A stretch of 51,922 nucleotides of DNA from Streptomyces sp. CBMA156 (GCF_014596515.1 NZ_MSJQ01000003.1:1-51922); one strand, 5' to 3'; numbered from the stretch's first letter, positions 35,970 to 45,208 are shown. Notes: generated by a model from the sequence alone, not told the origin. Program-made: numbers and translations.

Positions 35970-38900
35970 TCAGTGCGCGGAGAAGAGCTGGTGGAGTGGC
36001 ACCACCGCCAGCGCCTTGGCCGGCACCGCGTCGATCAGCCAGGTGGTGCCCCCGGCATATCGGCATTCGAGGCCGTGAGCAGCCGGGTCGTGGACCAACA
36101 GGAGTATGGCGGGACCGTGTCGCCGTCCGGCGAGGAGCGCCGTTGGTGGATGGGTGGTGAGGTGGACGGCCTTTCGTGTCATCGGTCGCAGGCCCTGCCT
36201 GAGTTGGAAGATGTCGCGCAGGTTCACTGATGCCGTGGCGTGGTACAGCACTCCGTCCGGTGTCCCGACTGTGTGGTCGTCGGGTGCCGACGTGGTGTGG
36301 CCGTAGCGAGCGCGGATGAGGTCGTCCCAGACTTCGAAGCGCGGCTCGTCCAAGGCCTGGGCGACGGCCAGCACCTCTGCGGACGACGTGGGTTGCCCGT
36401 TCTCCGAGAGGGCGGACAGGAGGTCGTCGAGCCGCGCCCAGCCCTGCGGGTTCGTTGGCAGGTGCGGGTTGTGACGCAGTTGGTAGGCAAGAGCCTTGCT
36501 GATACGCCGCTTGCGTCTGAGGTTGAGCTCCCGCAGCGGCGCGCCTCCTGGGGCGCCGCGGCGCTCGGCCCAGGCGTTCCGCAGGGTGACGGCCACCTCG
36601 TGGACGGAGCCCCACTCAGGGTGGGCGCTGATTTCGTCCAGCAGGGCCTCGCCATGCCGGCGGAGCGAGGGGCTTCCGGTTCGATCGGTCAGGCACCGTA
36701 CCGCCCTGACGATCAGTGAGGCGCGGTAGACGGCCCAGATCCGTTCGACCTCCGCGTCGTCGTACGGCTCACCGGTGCACTCACGCAGCGCTTCGACGTA
36801 GCTTTCGAACACCTCACGGCGAAGATCCCAGGACCCGGGTGACAAGGCTGGCACGTCGTCCGTCAACTGGGCCAGTTCACACCCGACTGGTTCATGGCCC
36901 GTCGCCTCCAGGTCGATGGCGACGATTCTTCCATCGTTGGTGGTGAGCCAGTTGAACGCATGGGCGTCCCGGCGGGGAAGCGTCGGCGCGTCGGCCAGCA
37001 GAGCCCACCAGCGATCGAAGGTCTGGTCGACCAGTTTGTCGGCGCCTTTGGGGAAGACGTCGCGGAGCCACATCCGCACCCGACCGCGCACCTTGGCGCG
37101 GACCTTGGTGGGCATGACATCGCCTGGCCGGGGAGCAGCGTGGATGTAAGCGAGAAAGGCGGCCGCCTGCTTAAGCAGACCCGCGGAGGCGTCTTCCGTC
37201 TCGGGGGAGAGTAGCTCGGCGAGGACCGTTCCGTGCTCGAACCGTCGGACGGTGATCACGTTCACGTTGGACGCAAGGCCCGAGCGGCTGCTCAGCTCGT
37301 CCGCGGCCAGGGTAGTGATCAGGTCGCTGGTGCGGAAGCGGGTGTCGGCGCCCACGCGGGCGAGAGCGCTCTGTACGGCCTGAGCGGTACGGGTGTCGCG
37401 TTCGACGTTGTCTGTGTGCGTGGGCTTGAACACCAGGGTCGACGAGGCGAAACCCAGGTGGTCCTCGACGGTGACCACGTTGCTGCGGCCGCCGAGGTTG
37501 CGACGGGTCACGTCCGGGCTGGTCATCGCGCGGGTGGCCGCCCGAGCGTAGTAGAAGTCCGCGTCACCGTCGGCGAGTGCCCTGACCCAGGAGGCCGGAT
37601 CCGAGACGAGGCCGGCCAGCCGGGCTTCCAGCGCGGCTCGGTCTGCGGGACTGACACTCCGCTGGAGTTCGGCCTCCCGGCCCAGGACGACCAGGGGGAC
37701 ACACGTCGATGGGTCGTCAGCAGCCTCCCGCACGAGCTGTACTACTCCCTCGGCCCAGTGCTGGGGCGAGGTGCCCAGCGCGGCCATGTGGAGCAGGTCG
37801 TCGGCGTACCGCATCCGACTTGGCGTGTCCGTCAGAGCGGTACCAGCCGTGCGGCCCCCGAGGAGGTCGATAACCGTGCGGCGCAGTTCGAGCCGGGTCG
37901 TGGGCGAGCACTCGACGAACTGTGCGCACGCCCGGTGCCAGTCGGCGAGAAGACGCCTGATTAGCGGCTCCCCTGAACCCTTGAACCGCTCGTTCAGGGC
38001 TCCGAGGAGCAGCTGAGGGAACGACGACGCCGGGGCACCAGCGCCGACGAACCGCTGCACTTGCTGGTCGAACCCGAACTGGCTCGGCAGACCGCGCAGC
38101 GCGAGCCGGACGGTCGCCGACTTGGGTACCACGCGTGCCTGGGCGACGATGGTCAGCAGGAGCGTGTGGCGCACTGCCTCCCCACTGACGAAATTTCGGA
38201 TGGTGTCGAGTGTGGCGACAGCCTGATCGAGATAGTGAGCGGTCCGTTCGTCCATCGGGCGCCCGTCGGCCAGCCGGAGCCACGCCTCGACGGTGTGCAG
38301 TCGCCAGGCGGTGCTCTTCTCGGCATCGGCGAACTCCCGGTGTACCTCGATGATCCGGCCCAGGTACCTGCGGTCGCCGGTGCTGTCATGCAGGCGAAGG
38401 AAGCCCTCCATCAGGTACGGCACGGCGTCGGCGACCTTGTTGCCTTCCTCGATCGAGCGTCGGATCAGTTCGGCGGACCGTGACAGCTCGGCCGTGCCGA
38501 CCGACTCGAACCTGCTAAGCAGCACCGGGCCTTGGCCGAGCCGTCCGCTGAACTGGTGACGAGCGTTCACACTGGTCAGCTCGCTGTCGCTCACCACGGC
38601 GTCCAGGTACACCTTGGCCAGGCGCAGTGCCCGACAGAACACCGTGGGCCGCTGCCAGGTCACGTCGAGCGCGTGCTGGTGCAGCTTGGTGCCGATCCGC
38701 TGTCGGACCACGTGAAGCGTCTTCGCGAATTGCATTCCGGGCGGAAGCCCCTGCGACGTCGCGCCCGGTCGGCAGAAGCCGTGCTCGAACACCAGCAGCT
38801 CCAGCAGTGGGCGGCTGTCATCGCCGAGGAACTCTTGCCAGAGCTCGAAGATTCGGCGGGCCGACGTCTGCGGATTGACGATGGTCGACACCCAGGGTGC

Positions 38901-39140
38901 TTCGCGGAGCCGTATCCACTCAGAGAGGGTTTCGTCGAGCGAACACCCGAGCCAGTGCAGCAGGCTGACGAGCTCGGGACAATGCTCCTCTAGCACGAGA
39001 CGGATCTCCGCCTCGGAGAGGCCGGACACCGGAGGTGGTGTCCGGCGAGCAAGATTCAACGGCGTGACTTTTCGATCCACGTTCACCCCGGTGAGTCTAA
39101 ACGGTTCCCCTGACAGCTCGTTGGGTTGTTGAGGACGCAT
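35970..39140 (-). CDS. Helical domain - APH-like kinase - Tpt1/KptA RNA 2'-phosphotransferase fusion
   Basis: The product has 1056 residues from an ATG at 39140 (GTG at 39155 possible; no ribosome site at either). Residues 1 to about 535 are helical repeats without a known motif. Residues of about 550 to 800 look like an APH/choline-kinase fold: strand SSTLVFKPT with a Lys, hinge-like VITVRRFEHGTVLAELL, catalytic loop RRDAHAFNWL (Asp725, Asn730) and metal Asp743 in IVAIDLEATG. From about 875 to the end is a full Tpt1/KptA domain: ISKALAYQLRHNPH (Arg889-His890), GWARLDDLL, LIRARYGH (Arg943), LYHAT, GLRPMTRKAVHLT, GRRHGPAILLL (Arg1006/1007) and WLIDAVPAKAL. All four residues of the known Tpt1 tetrad (Arg-His-Arg-Arg) appear present. 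Tpt1 removes an RNA 2'-phosphate using NAD+. Fusion to a kinase is unusual. Confidence 0.82.
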   Translation of the reverse strand: MRPQQPNELSGEPFRLTGVNVDRKVTPLNLARRTPPPVSGLSEAEIRLVLEEHCPELVSLLHWLGCSLDETLSEWIRLREAPWVSTIVNPQTSARRIFELWQEFLGDDSRPLLELLVFEHGFCRPGATSQGLPPGMQFAKTLHVVRQRIGTKLHQHALDVTWQRPTVFCRALRLAKVYLDAVVSDSELTSVNARHQFSGRLGQGPVLLSRFESVGTAELSRSAELIRRSIEEGNKVADAVPYLMEGFLRLHDSTGDRRYLGRIIEVHREFADAEKSTAWRLHTVEAWLRLADGRPMDERTAHYLDQAVATLDTIRNFVSGEAVRHTLLLTIVAQARVVPKSATVRLALRGLPSQFGFDQQVQRFVGAGAPASSFPQLLLGALNERFKGSGEPLIRRLLADWHRACAQFVECSPTTRLELRRTVIDLLGGRTAGTALTDTPSRMRYADDLLHMAALGTSPQHWAEGVVQLVREAADDPSTCVPLVVLGREAELQRSVSPADRAALEARLAGLVSDPASWVRALADGDADFYYARAATRAMTSPDVTRRNLGGRSNVVTVEDHLGFASSTLVFKPTHTDNVERDTRTAQAVQSALARVGADTRFRTSDLITTLAADELSSRSGLASNVNVITVRRFEHGTVLAELLSPETEDASAGLLKQAAAFLAYIHAAPRPGDVMPTKVRAKVRGRVRMWLRDVFPKGADKLVDQTFDRWWALLADAPTLPRRDAHAFNWLTTNDGRIVAIDLEATGHEPVGCELAQLTDDVPALSPGSWDLRREVFESYVEALRECTGEPYDDAEVERIWAVYRASLIVRAVRCLTDRTGSPSLRRHGEALLDEISAHPEWGSVHEVAVTLRNAWAERRGAPGGAPLRELNLRRKRRISKALAYQLRHNPHLPTNPQGWARLDDLLSALSENGQPTSSAEVLAVAQALDEPRFEVWDDLIRARYGHTTSAPDDHTVGTPDGVLYHATASVNLRDIFQLRQGLRPMTRKAVHLTTHPPTALLAGRRHGPAILLLVHDPAAHGLECRYAGGTTWLIDAVPAKALAVVPLHQLFSAH

Positions 39141-39239
39141 CGTCGGTGAGAGCACTGGCGGTCAACGTCTCGGATCGGGAGGCATGTTGACGGCGTAGGT
39201 GGGCTGGCGAGGTTTCACTTATCTGCTTATCCGACAATT

Positions 39240-39490
39240 AAGGGGCGGGCCCCGCCGGTGTCCTGTTCCGCGGGGAAGGATGCCAGGCGAATGATCGGCC
39301 CATACCGCTCGTTGGGGTCGTACACGGTCGTGAGGATGGCGCAGGCGAGGTGGGCGAGGTCGCCTTCTCGGCCGTCGGGCTGTGTGAGGGTGGTGGCCAG
39401 GCCTTCGAGGACGTGGACGCTGCGCCGACAGGCCGGAGGTGTACCTCCTGGGGCGTGCCGTCGCCGGTGACCCCGCTCCAGGCCATGCGT
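39240..39490 (-). pseudogene. Frameshifted remnant of a small hypothetical gene
   Basis: Minus-strand translation gives WSGVTGDGTPQEVHLRPVG in one frame, then continues after a shift near 39425 as RSVHVLEGLATTLTQPDG and LACAILTTVYDPNERYGPII, ending at a stop at 39240. The two halves read as one interrupted protein with good codon bias. The N-terminus is missing. Confidence 0.55.
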
Positions 39491-39505
39491 TCGGCGTAGG
39501 CGGCA

Positions 39506-39814
39506 GTGCGCGCCGGCCTACGACTCGGTGGATTCCTGCAAGCCCTCGGCTGGCACGATCAGCTCCTTGGAGCTGTCCACGCCGCGCTTATCATCACCGA
39601 GGCCTTCGGCGGACCCGCCTTCACCGCAGGCACGCCGATCACCCTCAACGGTCACCCTGCCTACCTTCAGGAGGGCCCGACGCCGGACCATGTCGACTTC
39701 CGGTCACTGACGTGGTCCGACGGCCCGAAGAACTACTTCGTCTACTGGTCAGGGCCCGAGAGCGGACAGCTCTCGCACGAGGACTTCCTGAAGGTCGCGG
39801 AGAACCTGTCCTGA
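39506..39814 (+). CDS. Probably truncated hypothetical protein
   Basis: The product has 102 residues from GTG at 39506; the first 25 residues do not look native. From TAGTPITLNGHPAYLQEGP the reading is convincing (TWSDGPKNYFVYWSGPESG, EDFLKVAENLS) and resembles the C-terminal end of a small secreted or membrane protein. It abuts a frameshifted remnant on the other strand, so it is likely the cut end of a longer gene at the island edge. Confidence 0.45.
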   Translation: MRAGLRLGGFLQALGWHDQLLGAVHAALIITEAFGGPAFTAGTPITLNGHPAYLQEGPTPDHVDFRSLTWSDGPKNYFVYWSGPESGQLSHEDFLKVAENLS

Positions 39815-39900
39815 TCTCCGCCGGCCGGAGACGGTTCTCCCGGTCGGTCCGGGCCGGCGGCCGACCAGGGCGTCCCGCTGCTGAACCTCTCTCGACGCGA

Positions 39901-39934
39901 GGACACGATGTGTCCTAAAGTGAAATGTGTGTCC
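39901..39934. promoter_or_regulatory. Palindromic operator-like site upstream of the aldolase gene
   Basis: GGACAC-GAT-GTGTCC at 39901-39915 is a perfect 6-bp inverted repeat, and a third GTGTCC half-site follows at 39929-39934. It lies about 120 bases before the aldolase ATG. It may bind the nearby XRE-cupin regulator; no copy was seen before that regulator. Confidence 0.45.
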
Positions 39935-40051
39935 TTCCGGGGTCCCGCGGTTGCGTTGGGCGGCTTGCCGCTGCCCGCGCCCGCCGGGGGTGATCCGCGC
40001 CCCGTGCCCCGGCGGGAGCGTTCGACCGAAGACCGAAGGAGGACGACGGCC

Positions 40052-40852
40052 ATGGCCGACACGTTCGAGACGGGCAAGTCCGACCTGGTGAACCTGGCCC
40101 ACCAACGGATGGAGACCGCGATCCCCGACAACGGCTGGACGGTGCGCCAGAAGCTGGCCCTGACCTGCCGCATCCTGTTCGACGCCGGGCACGACTCCGG
40201 GCTGGCGGGCCAGATCACCGCCAGGGCCGAGCGTCCGGGCACCTACTACACCCAGCGCCTGGGCCTGGGCTTCGACGAAATCACCGAGGACAACCTGCTC
40301 CTCGTCGACGAGGACCTCCAGGTCCTGGAAGGCGACGGGATGGCCAACCCGGCCAACCGGTTCCACAGCTGGGTCTACCGGGCCCGGCCGGACGTCAACT
40401 GCATCATCCACACCCACCCGCTGCACATCTCCGCGCTCTCGATGCTGGAGACCCCCCTGGTCGTGTCGCACATGGACATGTGCCCGCTCTACGACGACTG
40501 CGCGTTCCTGGAGAAGTGGCCCGGCATCCCGGTCGGCAACGAGGAGGGCGAGATCATCTCCGCCGCCCTCGGCGACAAGCGCGCGCTCCTGCTCGCCCAC
40601 CACGGCCAGCTGGTCGCCACCGGGACCGTCGAGGAGGCGTGCACGCTGGCCCTGCTCTTCGAACGGGCCGCCAGGCTCCAGCTCCTGGCCGGCGCCGCCG
40701 GGAAGATCCAGGAGATCCCCGAACTGCTCGCCCAGGAGGCGCACGACTGGATCTCCACCCCCAAGCGCGGCCAGGCCAACTTCGCGTACTACGCCCGCCG
40801 CGCCCTCCGGGCCGGCCACGGCGACGCCCTCGCCACCCGGAAGGACTCCTGA
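40052..40852 (+). CDS. Class II aldolase/adducin-family protein
   Basis: The product has 266 residues from an ATG at 40052 with AAGGAGGACG upstream. The metal site is intact: CIIHTHPLHISALSML (HxH) and LLLAHHGQLVATGTVEEAC, with the N-terminal RILFDAGHDSGLAGQITAR. Members are zinc-dependent aldolases or decarboxylases on short hydroxy acids. It is one base upstream of a DHDPS-like gene, so a short catabolic operon is likely. Confidence 0.9.
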   Translation: MADTFETGKSDLVNLAHQRMETAIPDNGWTVRQKLALTCRILFDAGHDSGLAGQITARAERPGTYYTQRLGLGFDEITEDNLLLVDEDLQVLEGDGMANPANRFHSWVYRARPDVNCIIHTHPLHISALSMLETPLVVSHMDMCPLYDDCAFLEKWPGIPVGNEEGEIISAALGDKRALLLAHHGQLVATGTVEEACTLALLFERAARLQLLAGAAGKIQEIPELLAQEAHDWISTPKRGQANFAYYARRALRAGHGDALATRKDS

Positions 40853-40853
40853 C

Positions 40854-41774
40854 ATGGCCACCACCGTCCTCGAGGGGATCATCGCCTACCCGGTGACCCC
40901 GTTCTCCCCCGCCGACGGCAGCCTCGACCTCGCCCGGCTCACCGAGCTGATCGACCGGCTGGTCCGCTCCGGCTGCCACGCCATCGCCCCACTGGGCTCC
41001 ACCGGCGAGAGCGCCTACCTCGACGACCAGGAGTGGTACACCGCCGCCGAGGCGTCGGTGTCGGCCGTCGCGGGCCGGGTCCCCACGGTCGTCGGCATCG
41101 CCGACCTCACCACCCGCAGCGCCGTCCGCCGCGCCCGGTTCGCCGAGCAGGCCGGGGCGGACGTGGTGATGGTGCTGCCGCTCTCGTACTGGAAGCTGGA
41201 CGAGCGCGAGATCACCCGGCACTACACCGAGATCGCCGACGCGATCGGCATCCCGCTGATGGTCTACAACAACCCCGCCACCGCCGGGGTCGACCTCACC
41301 CCGGAGCTCATGCACCGGCTGGTCGGCCAGGTGGAGAACATCACCATGGTCAAGGAGAGCAGCGGCGACATCCAGCGGATGCACCGGCTCACCCAGCTGT
41401 CCGACGGCGCGCTGCCCTTCTACAACGGGTCCAACCCGCTGGCCCTGGAGGCGTTCGCGGCCGGTGCGGCCGGCTGGTGCACGGCGGCGCCCTGCGTCAT
41501 CCCCGACCTCACCCTCGATCTGTACCGGGCGGTTCGCGACGGCGATCCGGACACGGCCCGCCAGGTGTTCTACCGGCAGCTGCCGGTGCTCCAGTTCCTG
41601 CTCGGCGGCGGTCTGCCGACCACGGTGAAGGCGGGCCTGGCCCTGTGCGGCCTGGACGTCGGCGAGCCCCGGCGCCCGTTGCTGCCGCTGGACGGGGCGC
41701 GGACGGAGCGACTGGCCGCGCTGCTGTCCGCCGCGGGGGTCGCCCTGGCCGCCGACACCGAGCCGAAGGGCTGA
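40854..41774 (+). CDS. Dihydrodipicolinate synthase-family (class I) aldolase/lyase
   Basis: The product has 306 residues. It has the TIM-barrel signature: IIAYPVTPFSPADGSLD, APLGSTGESAYL (GSTGE loop), MVYNNPATAGVDL (Tyr) and ITMVKESSGDIQRM (Schiff-base Lys). Because a class II aldolase gene precedes it and a sugar-type regulator follows, a catabolic keto-acid lyase is more likely than lysine synthesis. Substrate unknown. Confidence 0.92.
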   Translation: MATTVLEGIIAYPVTPFSPADGSLDLARLTELIDRLVRSGCHAIAPLGSTGESAYLDDQEWYTAAEASVSAVAGRVPTVVGIADLTTRSAVRRARFAEQAGADVVMVLPLSYWKLDEREITRHYTEIADAIGIPLMVYNNPATAGVDLTPELMHRLVGQVENITMVKESSGDIQRMHRLTQLSDGALPFYNGSNPLALEAFAAGAAGWCTAAPCVIPDLTLDLYRAVRDGDPDTARQVFYRQLPVLQFLLGGGLPTTVKAGLALCGLDVGEPRRPLLPLDGARTERLAALLSAAGVALAADTEPKG

Positions 41775-41805
41775 CGCCGGCCCGACACGTCAGGGCAGGG
41801 CTGCG

Positions 41806-42381
41806 TCAGGGCAGGGTGGGAACCCGGTCCGAGGGGCCGGCCGGGTCGTCGTGGATGACCACGAGGATCTCGGCCGGCTCCGGTCCGGTGCTCCGGCAGC
41901 GGTGGGGGAGCGCCGAGTTGAAGTACACGCTGTCCCCGGGGCCGAGTTCGACGCTCCGCTCGGGGAACTCCAGTACCGCCGTGCCCGCGTGGACGAAGAA
42001 GAACTCCTCGCCCATGTGCGACTTGAACGGCGAGCCCGTCGGCGCGGTCGGCGGATACATCATGAACGGCACCATCTGCTTGCCGCCGAGCCCGGTCGCG
42101 ATGCCCTCGTAGCGGGAGGCGCCGGAGCCGGCCCCGGCACCCATCGGGGTGCGCTCGCCGGCGCGGACGACGGTGACGAGCTCGGGCTCCACCTCGTCCG
42201 AGAAGAGCCGGCCGACGTCGACGTTGAGGGCGTGGGCCAGTTTGAGCGCCGTCGAGATCGACGGGTCGCTGATGCCGCGCTCGACCTTGGAGAGGTAGCT
42301 CTTGGTGACGCCGACCTGCTCGGCGAGTGCCTCCAGGCTGAGCCGGTTCTGCTTCCTCAGCACCCGCAACCTGCCGGCCAT
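41806..42381 (-). CDS. XRE-family regulator with cupin domain
   Basis: The product has 191 residues from an ATG at 42381 with AGAGGT upstream. Residues of about 5 to 60 are an XRE helix-turn-helix (LSLEALAEQVGVTKSYLSKV, ERGISDPSISTALKLAHAL). The C-terminal cupin (HMGEEFFFVHAGTAVLEFPE, LGPGDSVYFNSALPHRCR) should bind a small effector. It is convergent with the aldolase pair and the likely controller of it. Confidence 0.92.
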   Translation of the reverse strand: MAGRLRVLRKQNRLSLEALAEQVGVTKSYLSKVERGISDPSISTALKLAHALNVDVGRLFSDEVEPELVTVVRAGERTPMGAGAGSGASRYEGIATGLGGKQMVPFMMYPPTAPTGSPFKSHMGEEFFFVHAGTAVLEFPERSVELGPGDSVYFNSALPHRCRSTGPEPAEILVVIHDDPAGPSDRVPTLP

Positions 42382-42536
42382 GTGCCACCTCTCACCCACG
42401 GAATCGTTCGGTCCATTATCGGCCAGGCCACCCGGACGGCCGCGCCACCCCCGTACCGGAACGCGAGAGGACCCGGGAGCGTAGCCAGCTCCCGGGCCCC
42501 TGTTTGCCGCCCAATTGCGCACACCGGCACGTTTAA

Positions 42537-42643
42537 GGGTCGTGGATCAGGTTGAAATCGACGCGTTCTGCCTTTGAACTACCGTGCCACGGAGCGGCAC
42601 AGACAGGACTCGAACCTGCATTCGTCGATATTCGTCCACACCC
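42537..42643 (-). ncRNA. YrlA-like bacterial Y RNA (copy A)
   Basis: Read on the minus strand, the segment folds as a circularly permuted tRNA. An outer stem (42635-42643 with 42537-42546) and an inner 7-bp stem (42623-42629 with 42557-42563) replace the anticodon arm. Then come a T-arm (stem 42603-42607/42615-42619, loop TTCGAGT), a 7-bp acceptor-like stem closed by a 7-base loop (42596-42602/42582-42588), TA, and a 4-bp D-arm with GG in the loop (42576-42579/42565-42568). The internal loop carries GACGAAT opposite TTTCAACC, like the Ro60-binding region of Y RNAs. A normal tRNA is excluded because the acceptor stem is closed and the order is permuted. Confidence 0.7.
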
Positions 42644-42669
42644 GGTCGATCCGGTGTTCGGCGGCGAAT

Positions 42670-42803
42670 GCTGAGACTGGAGCGAGAGTCTGAGATTCAC
42701 GGGGCCTGCCTCTGCCTGGCTTGGGCTACCCCGGCCGGTGGTGCCGGGGGGAGGATTCGAACCTCCACTGTGACCCCTGGTCAGCTTCAACATCAGTGTC
42801 AGC
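42670..42803 (-). ncRNA. YrlA-like bacterial Y RNA (copy B)
   Basis: This copy is upstream of copy A in transcription and 26 bases away. It has the same permuted order: outer stem of 10 bp with one mismatch (42794-42803/42670-42679), inner stems 42781-42784/42690-42693 and 42774-42777/42701-42704, a perfect 5-bp T-stem with loop TTCGAAT (42750-42766), and a perfect 7-bp acceptor-like stem 42743-42749/42729-42735 with a 7-base loop. TA and a weaker D-arm (about 42708-42726) follow. The primary sequence differs from copy A outside the T-loop, so the shared architecture is not a recent duplication. TTGAAGCTGACC in the internal loop is a possible Ro60 contact. Confidence 0.62.
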
Positions 42804-42867
42804 TTTTCGCACCGCGCAGCGCACCCGCCCGGTTCTCCCGGTACGGGCCGTTGTCGCGCCCGGTGCA

Positions 42868-42889
42868 CCCGTCCGGCTCCCCGGACGGG
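42868..42889 (-). terminator. Hairpin between the 42901-43632 gene and the Y-like RNAs
   Basis: CCCGTCCGG at 42868-42876 and CCGGACGGG at 42881-42889 form a perfect 9-bp stem with a 4-base loop, 12 bases after the end of the minus-strand gene. It would separate that gene's transcript from the RNAs. Confidence 0.65.
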
Positions 42890-42900
42890 CGATCATGGGG

Positions 42901-43632
42901 CTACCGGAACAGGTAGCCGAAGACGGCGTCGCCCACCCTCCGGTCGGTGACCTCGACGGCGTTGGCCTCCTCACGGGCGAACTTGACCGCCTGCTGGAGC
43001 TTCTCCACCCGCTCGGCGAGCTCGTTCACCCGGCGGGCCGGCAGCGCGCCGGAGAACTTGACCGTGGTCCAGTAGCCGACCGCGATGTCCTCGTAATAGA
43101 CCTCGACCTGGGCCGGGTGCTTGTCGGTGGCCTCGGCCTTGACGTGGTTGCGCGGCACCTTCTTGGTCCGGATGGTGCGCACCGGCTCGGTCTTCCAGGA
43201 GTCGGTGGACGGGTCGAGGTTCCAGGACTCGGCGGCGTCCAGCACCGGGAGCTTCCTCACGAAGGTGAACAGGTCGGTGAGCTGCTTCTCCAGGAAGAGC
43301 AGGTAGGGCACCGGCACCTGGGCGAGGAGCACCTGGCCGTCCACCACCACGTCGGCGCGGGCGTCGACGTTGGCCCAGTCCTTGGTGGCCGTGACGTCGA
43401 ACAGCCGGGTGAGGGTGTTCGCGGTGGACCGCAGGATGTCCTCGGCCTTCAGCTGCACACGGGTCGCCTCGGGCGGCAGCTGCTCGCCCTCCTCGTCCTT
43501 GGGCTGGTAGGTGCGGGAGATCCCGGCCAGCAGCGCGGGCTTCTGCAGGTCCTGGTGGGCCTGGGTCAGCTCCTGGAAGGACTTGGACTTGACGCCTTTT
43601 TCGACGGCGATGATCTGGTTCAACTTTGCCAC
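42901..43632 (-). CDS. Conserved hypothetical protein next to Y-like RNAs
   Basis: The product has 243 residues from a GTG at 43632. It is soluble and starts MAKLNQIIAVEKGVKSKSFQ. Middle motifs include VRTIRTKKVPRNHVKAEATD and VYYEDIAVGYWTTVKFSGAL, and it ends PARRVNELAERVEKLQQAVK, likely a helix. The high conservation feel and Lys/Arg-rich KKVPRNHVKAE segment would allow RNA binding, but no domain is recognized. It lies directly upstream, on the same strand, of the two Y-like RNAs. Confidence 0.75.
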   Translation of the reverse strand: MAKLNQIIAVEKGVKSKSFQELTQAHQDLQKPALLAGISRTYQPKDEEGEQLPPEATRVQLKAEDILRSTANTLTRLFDVTATKDWANVDARADVVVDGQVLLAQVPVPYLLFLEKQLTDLFTFVRKLPVLDAAESWNLDPSTDSWKTEPVRTIRTKKVPRNHVKAEATDKHPAQVEVYYEDIAVGYWTTVKFSGALPARRVNELAERVEKLQQAVKFAREEANAVEVTDRRVGDAVFGYLFR

Positions 43633-43808
43633 GTCCGGGACGCTAGCAGCCTCGAACGGATGGGCGACACCGATTTACCGATCACCCTGTCGGCCCTGTG
43701 GGGCCCCCGCCTCCGGTAGGGCCGATCGGATGGCGCCCCGCGGTTCCCGGCGCGTCCGGGTGGTGAGGAGAGCGGGCCGGCGGCGGTCGGCGGGTTAGGT
43801 TCGACCCC

Positions 43809-44962
<1,154 letters not shown>

Positions 44963-44966
<4 letters not shown>

Positions 44967-45208
44967 ACTCCTGGATCGACCCGGAGGCGCTCTGGAAGAT
45001 CGTCGTGGTCGGCTTCCTCGCCGGCGCCGGCCTGCCCGCGCTGTTCGCCATCGCCGTGCGCGCCCTCAACCCGGCGGCCGGGGCCGAGGGGGACGGGGCC
45101 GCCCGGCCCACTGCCGGGGCAGGCGGTTACGCCGTGGCCGCGGTGTGCTTCGCGGTGGTCCTCGCGGCGATCGGGTGGGGCATCCTGCTGATCGTCCACC
45201 ACAGCTGA
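44963..45208 (+). CDS. Small membrane protein coupled to the PiT transporter
   Basis: The product has 81 residues from a GTG in a GTGA overlap with the transporter. It has two membrane helices (KIVVVGFLAGAGLPALFAIA and VAAVCFAVVLAAIGWGILLI) joined by a Gly/Ala-rich loop. Similar small proteins accompany PitH transporters in streptomycetes. An accessory or regulatory role is inferred from the coupling. Confidence 0.8.

Noticed and set aside
40854..41774. Lysine-pathway DapA
   Set aside because: The context is an aldolase operon with an XRE-cupin regulator, and no lysine genes are near.
42537..42803. Canonical tRNA genes
   Set aside because: T-arms are clear, but the acceptor stems are closed by loops and the arms are in permuted order, with no anticodon loop; a Y-like RNA explains all parts.
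42670..42803. 3' part of a tmRNA
   Set aside because: There is no matching 5' tRNA half, tag frame or pseudoknot region upstream on the same strand.
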